NCBI RefSeq assembly: GCF_016802725.1
Contig: NC_052664.1
Location: 29,405,275-29,469,274 of the forward strand
Length of the DNA: 64,000 nucleotides
Reading direction: 5' to 3'
Source: Solenopsis invicta
Taxonomy: Eukaryota; Arthropoda; Insecta; Hymenoptera; Formicidae
Shown here: positions 13,953 through 26,000 of the stretch, one piece after another
Position numbering within the stretch: position 1 is the first letter of the stretch
Layout: each line of letters begins with the position of its first letter
Notes under the pieces: model-generated
Told to the model about the DNA's origin: nothing
Databases searched by the model: none
What the model saw: the letters and a program-made list of their open reading frames with translations, nothing else
Program-made: the position numbers and the translations under genes

Positions 13953-16153
13953 TTATAAATCATTTTTGTGCCGAGAATAACTCCTACCACCTTTGTCATC
14001 CTTAGACCTTTGAGATTTCTCTCCTCTTCGTCGTTTATTCAACGGATTCCGAGGATCGTAAATCTCGAACCAATCATCGTCTTTTGTGCTGGCGTCCTTA
14101 GCGAGCACTGGTGCTTTCTCCTCACAATGCAAAGCATGTGCCAACCAAGATTCATCATGGGGATCGTCCTCCTCAGTGTCGTTCGAAATTTTCTTATCGA
14201 AACTCGTGGCATCTTTCGTGTGTTCCTTAGCGTTTGCAAGTTTATTTTTGAATTGATTGAACAGCTCCATTGTGAAATCTTCGCGCGTTTTGCCCTTCTT
14301 AGGCAACTTTTCCTTCGCTTTTTTATATTTTTCTTGTGCTTCTATATATTCTTTCATTACTTCAGACTTACTTTCTTTCTTCTCAATTTGTTGCTTCTGA
14401 TCTACCTCCTTCGCTTTCTTCTCGTTTTGTATGCTGCGCTTTAAATCGCGTATTTCTTTCCTTATTGCTTCGCTACAAATTAAATTTCAAACAATATAAA
14501 TAATATAAAACAATATAAACTTATAATTTTCTTTCTAAAGATAAAAATTTATTTCACATATCTCTTAAAGTCTATATAATAAAATAATGATACATACGCT
14601 TTTTCCTTCCGTTCTTCATGTCGATAGTTTTCCAAAGAAAATTCCTCATCATCTTCGTTTATATTTTCATCTTTGATTTTATCATTCTCGGTTTTCAATT
14701 TTGATTGGGAAATTATTTTAGAATCCTTCAACTTATTCTTGATTCTCTCTTTCATAGCTCTATTATTATAATACATAATATAACATCTGTTTTAATACAT
14801 ATTTGATTTTCAAATAAAAATTTTAAATAACTTACTCTTTTTCTTCTTTTAAAGCAGCCAATTCTTCTGGGGTTCGTGTTTCATCATCACTCTCCCAATC
14901 GCTACTGCGATCCTCTTTGATTTTTTTACTTGGTGGTCCAGCAGGTTCGACCACAGGTTGCGAGCTTAACTTTGGATCAGATAAACAGTCATGCGCTGAT
15001 TTTCCTTTGCCACTATATTGTTTATTTAAAACTGACGACTCCTCTTCATCTTCCTCAGCTTCTTCCCCAAATGATAGTAACTTGAAATTCCTAATATATT
15101 TACAAATATATAAAAAACGACCGACATAATTATTTATATATAAAAACAAATATATAATTGTCTTACTTTACACCAGCCTTTTTGTTCTTCTTCTTTTCTT
15201 TGTTGTCCTCTTTCTTTTCAGATACTACTCTTGGAACAATATCTTGAAATGGATTACTTAAAACCTCTGTTTTTAAAATTTTTTGTGGATACTGAGGTCT
15301 GTCATTCTAAAATCAAAATATTTTTTATCATAAAATCATACATTAATCTTTTTATGTAAAAAAGTGTAAAATATATACACATATTAAATATTTACTTGAT
15401 CTACAAGTGCATCTTCCAATTTGAGCATATTGTAAATTGTTTCACCAGTGACTTTACCAAATATAGTATGCTTATTTTGTAATTCGGGTGTTGCACCGAG
15501 CGTAAAGAAAAATTGGGAACCATTGTCATCTTTGCCAGCGTTGGCCATAGCAAGCAATCCTCTCCGACAAAAACGTAATCTCGTGTGAAATTCATCCTGC
15601 AAATAGATAATATAAACAATAATCATCAATCAAAGAATATAAGCAAAGAAGCATAGCCAGCCAAGTTTATTAACAATTGTACCTTAAAGGGATGCCCATA
15701 AATGCTCTCACCACCTTCTCCTGTTCCCGTTGGATCTCCACCTTGTGCTATGAAGCCTTTTACAATTCTATGAAATATTGTACCATTATAATAACCCTCC
15801 ATGCAAAGCTGTATAAAATTTTTGCAAGCCTTGGGGGCTTCTTTGGTCCATAATTCCAGATCTATATCACCAACCGTTGTTTTCATTACCACCTGTTTGG
15901 CAAAACACAAAAGTATATTAAAAATAAAGATTGTATTTAGCTACTTCATATGTAACATAATAATCATAATAATAACAAGAGATATAACAAATTATAAAGA
16001 AGTTATACTATATTGTTATTCTTAACTAAATCAGCTCTACATTTGCAAAAAAGTTATAGATTATCTTATGACTCTGCCATATTCTTTTTATTTATGTATA
16101 AAATAACTTACTTTGCCCGTTGTAGGCGGTTCTTGTATGTAAATATTACTCAT
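13953..16153 (-). CDS. CWC27: Spliceosome-associated cyclophilin CWC27
   Basis: Seven exons on the minus strand: 16153-16112, 15892-15683, 15596-15396, 15306-15167, 15090-14836, 14759-14598 and 14472-13953. The phases close and give 509 aa (human about 472). Residues 1 to about 165 form a cyclophilin fold, starting MSNIYIQEPPTTGKV, with FHRIVKGFIAQGGD and GSQFFFTLG. The rest is a charged, Glu/Lys-rich coiled-coil or disordered tail, as in other CWC27 proteins. Position 122, which aligns with the cyclophilin A active-site Trp121, is Glu. The same change is known in human CWC27 and goes with lack of prolyl isomerase activity, so a scaffold role in the activated spliceosome (partner CWC22, near the exon junction complex) is expected. 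The start ATG at 16151-16153 begins the family's conserved N-terminus. Confidence 0.95.
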
Positions 16154-17047
16154 ATTTATAACCTCTTATTACAACTGATTACAACTGCTCTCAGAGAAGC
16201 ATAAACACGCATAAAGACGAGCGGACTGGAGCGGATCGACTGGGTTCAATATAAACATCCGTAACTATTCAAGTTACCAGTAGATGGCGGATGTTTCCAA
16301 TCAGCTGTGATTGACACTATTTTAAAACAATGTCGGAAGCAATGTGTCTAGGAAAAAAATTTTTATATATTACAATTATATATGAAATATGTTCATATAT
16401 AAATATATATAAATAAATACATATCTATATATAATCATATATAAATAATATATAATTATATATATTTTTAGAGAATTTATATAATAAATATGATTTGTTC
16501 AATCTAAGATTACAAAAATATTTGTGAAGTTATTATTACAAATATATTATACAAATTATTAAAAATATTTTGTAAATCTATTATAAATATTGTGTGCAAT
16601 AGCTTTCATCATATTTCTTCGCAAAATCGGGGAAAATACAATACATTACATATAATTATTACACAAATTTATCTTCTTATTGTCTTTAACAAATAAATTT
16701 AACATAAATATAATTATAAATATAAATTTTAACATAAAGATCGCATCCAGAGATCTGCTTCGCACGTGCGTCAGTAGGTCGAAAGCTCGCTGTATTGATA
16801 AAACATGCATAGTCTCCAAGAAACTCAGTTCTGTGAGCTTGTTCTTAAATACAGAAGAAACTGCTCTATAATAATTTAACTGTGTTTTAAATTTATTTAG
16901 TGATTAATTTATAAAAATTGTTTATACAAGATAGACATTTATCATTGTTATATTTAAAAATTATTGTGAAATAATCGATTAAACAATTTCTGCGGGGTGG
17001 TAAACGGTTTATCTAACGGTTTATCTAACAGAAACCCGTTTGCCAAC
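16154..17047. promoter_or_regulatory. Head-to-head intergenic region between CWC27 and the dynein gene
   Basis: About 0.9 kb separates the CWC27 start codon (minus) from the dynein start codon (plus). The first 170 bp next to CWC27 are GC-richer, as expected of a housekeeping promoter; the middle 16350-16700 is very AT-rich. No exon is recognised. Divergent promoter use is inferred from the arrangement only. Confidence 0.45.
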
Positions 17048-20000
17048 ATGGATGTTGCGGAATCAACATTTGCGGTGTCTCAATGTTCAAATTCCAATGA
17101 AGCAAATCGAATTCAATTAAAAGATTACTTAAGAAACATTTATGTCCCTGAATTTTCTGCAGAATGGAGAGAAAATATATTGAACTTGATACCTCACGCG
17201 GATAGACAAAAACATTCTTCATTTATAAACTCAGTACTGAACGAAGTAAGAGATATGTACATTGAAAATATGAAAGACTTTGTATTGAAATCCATACTGT
17301 CTTGCAAAATGTATAAGAAAGAACACGTAGCTTGTGAGGAGTGCAACGTTTCCGCTGACTTGAAGCGAAACGTCGTCGAGAAAAATAAGATGTATGATCA
17401 CGCAATATTTTTACAGCGTCGTAATTTGTTTGCCGAGAAATACTTTCTCTCCTATCCGATAATCAGACATATTATTAATACGGCGTACCGTATTCTACCC
17501 ACGGTCATTTGTGATTTCAGACGTTACCATGAATTGGGAATGCTGACACTGTCTTGTTTTCAAGACATGATCCTTAAAGACATTAAGAAAGGTTCTTTAG
17601 TAATCACCAATCAATTTTACACCAAGACGTTTAAAGCCATACAGAGATCGAAACTGTTAAGAGGCATCTCTGCAAAACGCTTGTCCCAATTAATGCGGTG
17701 CCTCACAAACGTATTCGTTCAGCAAATTCTCAACGTAATGATGAGATCGATCGATCACATAATAGACACGATGAAGGACGGCTGTTTCTGTCCTCAAATT
17801 GAATTTCACTTGGTATGCGAAAGCGATCAGCTTCTAACTAAACCAGACATAAAGGAGGTCTTCTCGACGTATCACAATATTATCCGAAATATTGAAGGCA
17901 TCGCGCAGGATCTGATGCCGTTGGAAGAATGGTTGAACGTCAGAGCAAAGGAAAGATACATAAAGATAGCGCTTCCCGACTGGTTCGTCGAGAAGTCTCA
18001 TCGTAATTTACAGGAGATATTAGACGCACTGTTTCAGCCTATGATCGAGCACGTAGCATTCATCTTCGTGGAGTTTAGCGGTATATGCGCGTCGAGTACC
18101 AAAAATCGAATATTATCTTTGATTTCTAAACAGCCAAATTTTGACGTTTACTTCGAGCACATATGCCAGTACAACGAGTACCTGGGCAAAACAAACTCCA
18201 TGCTCTCCAATTTGTATTACAACGTGGGAAAATTAAAACAGAGCAGCGCCAAGGAATCCTTGAGGCAGATCTGCTGCAACATTATAAACGTCCTCACGAC
18301 AGAACTCGTGAATTATCATCAAGACTTCAATCGTTCGATCTGTACAGACTTTGAGAATCTGAAGTCTACGGCGCTTGACATTCCGAAGGATGCAAATTCC
18401 TTGATACAATTAACTGAACATATGTCGCGAGCTTCGAAAGTACTGATAAAGGAGCAGGAGCAGAAAGTACGAGAATCGATCTATATGCTGAGTAAATTGT
18501 TGGAGATTACTATATTAACTGACGAGCACATCGATTTAAACAAGACCACCATCAATTGGCTGCACGATATCCAACCGGTGTTCGCGCAGAATAATACGCT
18601 GTGCGAGGCTATGAAGAGCGAGCTGGAGGAGGATCTTCAACGAAGGATAAATACTTTGAACTCAGAGGTTGACGCAATGTTCCCGCAGCTTATCATCCTA
18701 GACAACATGGACGACGTGAGCAAGGTTGGTGAATACGCGGAGCATTATAAGGATTTGATAAAGAAGTACAAACGTATAGACGAGGAGATGCAAGTTATTA
18801 ATACGGAAGAAAAGCTTTTTAAGTTTCCCGAAACGGAATTTCCAAAAATAATCGAACTGAAGGAAACGATCTTGCCGTTCTACAAGCTTATATGCAGTAT
18901 TCATCAATGGCAAAGGGACAACTCCGTGTGGCTGAATGGCCCATTTGAATGCCTGGACGCCTCTGTTATCGAGAAGAAGACCATGAATTACTTCAACGAG
19001 ATCACGGATATCCACAAAACGATGAAGTCGCGTATTAAGATGGACGCGACAGCAAACAAATCATATAAATTCTCCGGTATAGCTGATGATCCTGACCCAA
19101 TGCAGCAACCAGCACCGCTGAAACTATGTTGGCAAACACTTAATAACGTTAATGAGTTTAAAGTTTACGTGCCGCTCGCGGTTTGCATGTGTAATCCGGC
19201 TTTGAATACGCGCCACTGGAAAGAGATGTCGGCGATATGCAATTTCGATCTCACGCCGAACGCGGGAACAACTTTGAAAAAAATGATCAATATGAACCTC
19301 ATGGACAACATTGACAAGTACAACGCGATAAGCTTGGGCGCCAGCAAGGAGCTTTGTCTTCAGCGGGAACTGGCTAAGATGATCAAGGAGTGGGAGCCGA
19401 GATCGTTCGAGATGTCAACTGATGCAGAATCCGGTATAATATCTTTTAAACATCTGAATGATATCGAAACACTTCTTAGCGAACATCTCATCAAAATCGA
19501 GGAGATGAGAGCGTCGCATTTCGTGAAGCCAATATTGTTAGATTTAATTGACTTTTCAGCTGTTCTCACAAGAATTCGAGAAATTCTTGATCAGTGGACG
19601 CGAGTACAATATCGCAAACTCCACCTAGAACCAATATTTTCTTATCGAGGAATAGAAACACGTTTAAGCCAAGAAACTTCATTATATTTAGAAGCGACAA
19701 GCGTTTTGTTGGACATTAATAACAGATTCGCGAAGAATCCAAGCTTTTATAAAATTAAAAGATCCTCGGACTTGCTACAGATCTTAAATGAAGCTAATGA
19801 GAAATTGGAGAAAGCGATCAGAGGAGTAAAGGATTACTTAGATATCAAAAGACTGGCATTCACAAGATTGTTCTTCCTCGAAGATTCAGAAGTACAGAAA
19901 ATATTGTTCGAATCGATTAATACGGGGAAATCGTGCACGCTTGTGAAAAAATGTTTCGATGGTATAGAACGATTAAAATTTAATAGATCTAATTGCATTC

Positions 20001-23000
20001 GAGGCATCATTGGGCATTACGGGGAAATTTTATATTTAAATAGTAGCATTTCCTTATCCACTGACACTAAGTACGAAGAGCAATGGTTAATTCAGCTTGA
20101 AGAAGAAATGAAAGACGCAGTTCACCAAAGTATTCTGCAACATCATTCATTGATCAATGAAAATTTGACACTTATTCCCGTTGACAATTTTCCAAGCATG
20201 GCGATTATTTGTAGTTTGCAACTTTATTGGACTCACTCGGTCGAAAAATGTCTTACGCCGTTAAATATTACAAGGTTGAATCCTTTACTCACGGCATACA
20301 CCGACGCTATAACTTCGATAATTGACGAATTAAAAAATGATCTAACGCGAAGGCGTAGGAGTCTGTTAATGTCATTGATCATTGTCATGTCGACTCATAA
20401 AGAAATCATAAGATTGCTACTAGAAAAAAATGCAGTTAAACACACAGACTTTGAATGGGTCGCGCAATTAAGATATTACTGTAACAATAAAAATATTGAA
20501 GTATCGGTGTTCAATACAACAATTATATACGGATACGAATACAACTGTTATCAGCAGAATATTGTTAACACTCCCTTAACTGATAGATGCTTTCGTACTA
20601 TACTGCAAGCTTATCATTATCATTTCTACAGCGGTATTGTAGGTCCAACAAGTACCGGGAAAACGGAAACAATCAAAAACCTGACGAGAGCTATCGCGAA
20701 GCTATCTTATGTCATTAATTGCAGCGATAGCATCTCTTATGATTGCGTGGTACGGACATTTAAAGGAGTGATCTCTTCCGGTGCGTGGATTTGCTTTGAA
20801 AACTTCAACAGATTGAAACTAGGATTGTTGTCGACCATTGCTCAAAATCTTACGCAGATAAAGCAAGCGGTGTCGTCCAATTTGAAAATCATAAGCTTCG
20901 AAGGTTGCAAATTGAGCTTGAATGTCTCCGGAAACGTATGCGCTAACATTAATTCGGAGCAATCCGGATACTCTGATCTACCGGATAACTTGAAGGCCCT
21001 CTTTCGTCCCGTGTCAATGATGGTGCCGGATATTGACAAAATTGCTGAAATCGAACTCTTCGCTGGAGGATTTGTTCACGCGAAAAATCTCGCGGCGAGG
21101 CTAGCTGTCAGTTATAAATTATTATCCGAACATCTGAGAGGGAAGCGTCATTACGATTTTAGTACGTCGTCACTGAAAACTGTCGTTGCGACTGCAGTTA
21201 ACCTGAAGCGAAATATCCCAGATAAAAGCGAGTACACTCTGCTGCTGCGTTCAATGATACATATAAATATCCCGCAGCTATGTAATCCCGATGTACCGAT
21301 CTTCCAGAGTATTATGAAAGATTTGTTTCCGGAATCCATCGTGCTTCCTTTCGATTGCTCAGCGATTCTGAACGCTCTGGAAAGAGTGTGCGCAAAGAGA
21401 CTCCTAACGTTGCATACAGTCTTCAAACTGAAAGCCATACAGATCATTGAACTGATGTACGTTCGTCGTGGCCTTATACTCGTTAGCAACCCTTTCGGTG
21501 GAAAGACGGAAATTTTACATACACTTGCCGAAACGTTATCGTTATTGCATGATGAAAAAAGTAAAATTGGCGCCACAGTGAAACTCGAAACAGTCATGCC
21601 AGGAGTGGTGGATAGCGACGCGCTTTTTGGATATTTGTGCGATAAGTCTGGAGTTTGGAAAGACGGTTTGTGCACCACTATATTTCGACGCTTTGCAGAA
21701 GATACTTTGACAGACCGCAAATGGTTGGTGTTCGATGGTGACTTAAGCGGCACGTGGATCGAAAACTTGTATACAATTCTCGACGACAACAAAATGCTGT
21801 ATTTGACGTCTGGAGAACGATTTCCCACACCAGAATCAATGTCTATCGTCTTTGAAACAATTAGCACGACAGAAATTTCACCCAGCATAATATCGCGATG
21901 CGGAATAGTCTACATTGATACAAACTCTGTCGGTTGGAGACCTTACGTACTGTCTCACATCGCCAAACCATTTTACGATGGATATAGCAAAATACTGCAT
22001 ACTCTGTTTGATTGGGCGATAGATCCGTGTCTTAAATATTTAAGGGAAAATGGCGATATACCGATAGGTCAGGAATTACATCTTATTATGTCTACTTTAA
22101 ATTTATTTGAAATTTTATTAAGAGACGCCTGTGAAGGTGCCAAGGACGATGTGGACAATCACTTTGTTACATGGGCGCAGGCTACTTTAATCTTATCTAC
22201 TGTTTGGGGGCTGGGCGGAAACTTGATCGAGGATTCGCAAACTCGATTCAACGCTTTCTGCGCATCACTCTGGAATGGCGCGGAAAAAGAATATCCAAAA
22301 CCCGTCACAATTAAACATTTCGACGTGGCATTACCTAACGAGGGTTTAATCCAAGACAACTTTTATATCTTTAAAGGTAACGGAAACTGGAAGTACTGGG
22401 GCGAACTGTTAAAAAATGAAAAAATCCCTGAAATATGTAACTTCAATCAAATTTTCATTCCAACTATCAATAGTATGAAGTACAATCATATTTTTTTGAA
22501 GCATATTAAATATCGGAAGTCCTTCCTCTTGTATGGCGATGTTGCTGTTGGAAAGACGAGTATCATGAACAATCTCTTAAGAAACAAATTGCCAGAAAAT
22601 TGCGTCTCCAACTTCTTTAGTTTTACTTCGATGATTACGACAGCCAGAACGCAAAGGTTATTGCTCTCCAAGTTAAATAAAATACGACGCACCGCCTATG
22701 GGCCAGGAAGAAATCAATTTTGTGTAAACTTCGTGGACGACGTGAATAAAACCATCGCGCACAAACCAGAGGCACAGTCAGTATTTGATCTTTTACGTCA
22801 ACTACTTAGTTACGATTACTGCTATGACACAAATGAATTAAACAAAGTACTCGTGCAGGACATTATGTTCACGCTCGCGGTTACTACAGGAAGGACCGAC
22901 GGACAGAAGGACATACCTTCTAGACTTTTGAGACACTTCAACACCTACACGATTCCCGCTCCTACAACGGATAACATATTCAGAACGTATTTTAACGTGC

Positions 23001-26000
23001 TACTTGCTAATTTAAAGAAGAATCTGTTTGCGGCGGATGTCACGGGAAGCGTGACCAGCATAGTGAACGCGACAATTGACGTTTACAAGTCCGTAATAAA
23101 GACATTGCGTCCTATGCCCAGTAAACTGTACTATTATTTCGATATGAGAGATATATCCAAGGTGATCAATGGTTGCAGTCTGATCCAGAAGGAATCGGTG
23201 GAGACAAAGATAACATTCATTCGGCTATGGGTGCACGAGATCTTACGTGTGTTCAGCGATCGCATGCTAGACGAAGATGACAAGGAATGGCTTTTTCTAA
23301 AAATCCGCGACGCGGTAAAGAGCAACTTTAAAGACTCTTTCGAGATCGCTTTTGATTACTTGCCTAAATTCGAAAATCAGATTACTAAAGACAGCTTCAA
23401 CAATCTGATGTTTGGGAATTTCATGGATACAGAGAAGAGCGGCAAATGTAGGCGGTACGAGGAAATCGGCACTATGGAAGCCCTGAGGAATAAGGTCCTT
23501 GCTTACTTAGACGAATACAACACTAGCTTTAAGAAGAAAATCAACGTCGTCGTATGTCGTTACATGTTGGAATCTTTGATCAAAGTATCGAGAATTCTGA
23601 GCACTCCGGGAGAAAACGTGTTAATGATATCTACTGCGGGTTCCGGTAGAAGGACCACAACCGCTCTTGCTGCCTTTATGCAGCAGCAAACCTTGTTTGA
23701 AACCACTATCGAGTCCTATTACGACATGGACGCGTGGAAAGATGAATTGAGAAAAGTTCTACGGGAATGCGGAACGTTGCGAAAAGATGTTACATACTTT
23801 ATGAGCGAAAGACAGATGAAGGAAGCGTTCTTAAGTGACATTAGCTGTCTGTTAAGTACTGGAGAGCTACCTGACTTGTTCTCTAACGAAGACAGACAGA
23901 ATATAATTGAGATGACGCGGCTGCATGCCCAGAGTGGTGATCCAAACGCGGAACTCAGCGCGCGTTCGGTGATGTCCTATTTCGTAGATCAATGCAAGAA
24001 CAGGTTACATTTTGTGCTCTGTTTCAGTCCTACTAGTGCCGCGTTCAGAACATATTTATGCTCGCATCCTAACTTAGCGAAACACTGCACGGTAAATTAC
24101 TATCAGGTTTGGCCCGATCAGGCGCTTTTAGAAATCGCCGTGAAGCATATGAAGGACGTTAACGTGCAAGAAGAAGTTAAAACTGATGCAGCGAGAGTTT
24201 GTGTGCAATTTCATAACAATGCAAAGGAAATGAGTTTGAAGTATCGCGAAATGTTCGGTAGAACCATTCATGTGACGACGTCGGCCTTTTTGCACATGCT
24301 CAAGCTGTATACGCAACTAATATCGAAGAAACAGGAAGAAATCATCGCGACGCGAAACAGATACATAGCAGGATTGGAAAAGTTAGAATTAGCGGCCGAG
24401 CAAGTCGAGCAGATGAAGACCACTCTGACGATCTTGAAACCTCAATTAGAACTGTCCGCTCAACAAACCGTGATCACTATGAAAGAAGTGGAGAATGAAA
24501 ATATTACCGTGGAGCGAGCTACGGTCCTCGTGAAGCGGGAAGAGGAAATTGCGAATAAGAAGGCGGAGATCGCAGGTACTCTAAAAATTGAATGCGAGGC
24601 TGACCTTGCCGTTGCAATACCGATCCTGGAAGACGCGGTAATTGCGCTGAATACGTTGAAGCCGACCGATATTACATTGGTGAAAGCGATGAAAAATCCT
24701 CCCGATACCATCAAGCTTGTGATGGCTGCCGTTTGCGTGATGCTAGGCGTCCCTCCAGATCGCAGTATCGATCCGGTCACAGGGAAGAAATTTACGGACT
24801 ATTGGGGCCCGAGCAAACGCATTCTGGGTGACATGAACTTTCTGCAGAACCTGAAGGACTACGACAAAGATAACATAGCACCCGCGGTGATGCAGATCAT
24901 CAAAAAGACATATATGACGGATAACAGTTTCATGCCTCATATAGTGGCGAAGGCATCAAGCGCCGCCGAGGGTCTTTGCAAATGGGTTCGCGCCATGGTG
25001 TCTTACGACGAGGTGGCAAAGGTGGTCGCGCCCAAGAAGAAGAAACTGGCGGAGGCACAAACAGAGTGTGACGAGGCCGAGGCGTTTTTGAACGAGAAAC
25101 GACAGACTTTGGCTGCTTTGAACGCGAAACTAGCTGCTCTGAACGATAGTCTGCGGCAAACACTGCAGAAGAAACTGAATCTAGAGATGGAAGTGGCGAC
25201 GTGCACCGCCAAACTGGTCAAGGCAGAGAAGCTGATCGCCAGTCTAGGAGGCGAGAAGAGCCACTGGATGCAGTGCGCTCGTAATCTTCAAATAAATTAC
25301 GACAGTCTTGTAGGCGACATGCTACTCTCGTGCGGAATAGTGGCCTATATGGCGTCTTACAATACTTCCTTTCGTAATGAAATGTTGATCAAGTGGAAAG
25401 AATTTATGGAGACTTCTAAATTATTGTACACTAAAACATACGACTTTGTAAATGTTCTCGGTGTGGAAATCGAAATTAATCATTGGCAACTCTGCGGCTT
25501 ATCAAAAAATCGCTTCGCGACGGAGAACGCCATCATTTTGAATAATTCGAAACAATGGTGCCTTTTCATTGACTCGCAGAATCAAATAAATCAATGGATC
25601 AAGAGAATGGAACAGAAAAATGACTTAAAAATCGTTAAATTAACAGATTTCGATTATATGACAGTCATCGAACAAAACATCGAAACTGGTATTCCAGTTC
25701 TGCTAGAAGATGTGGGAGAAAGGCTTGAAATTGCACTGGAACCAATTCTATTGAAGAATATTTATAAAGATGAAGACTGGTACATTGATATCAGAACTAA
25801 ATCTGTTAGATATTCGCAAAATTTTCGATTTTACATCACCACAAGATTGTCAAACCCAAATTATACGGTCGATGTTTTTGAGAAACTTACAATAATCGAC
25901 TTCTCGATGCCAGATGGAACTCTTCGGGATAAGCTTTTAGATATCGTCGTCTCAAAAGAGAAACCAGAGTTACAAGAGAAATTCGAGGCGCTCCGCATTC

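Noticed and set aside
16997..17047. GTG-initiated extension of the dynein by 17 codons
   Set aside because: GTG is not a normal eukaryotic start; the first ATG in the frame is at 17048 with good context. The extension also contains a short tandem repeat (GGTTTATCTAAC twice), more like leader sequence.
21151..21888. 245-codon ORF on the minus strand inside the dynein
   Set aside because: It lies opposite the conserved AAA1-AAA2 coding sequence and resembles no protein; it is a shadow frame.
23639..23656. Arg instead of Lys in the AAA4 P-loop of the dynein as a defect
   Set aside because: To my knowledge GSGR is normal for AAA4 in the DNAH3/7 group, so it is not counted as loss; only the Walker B change there is unusual.
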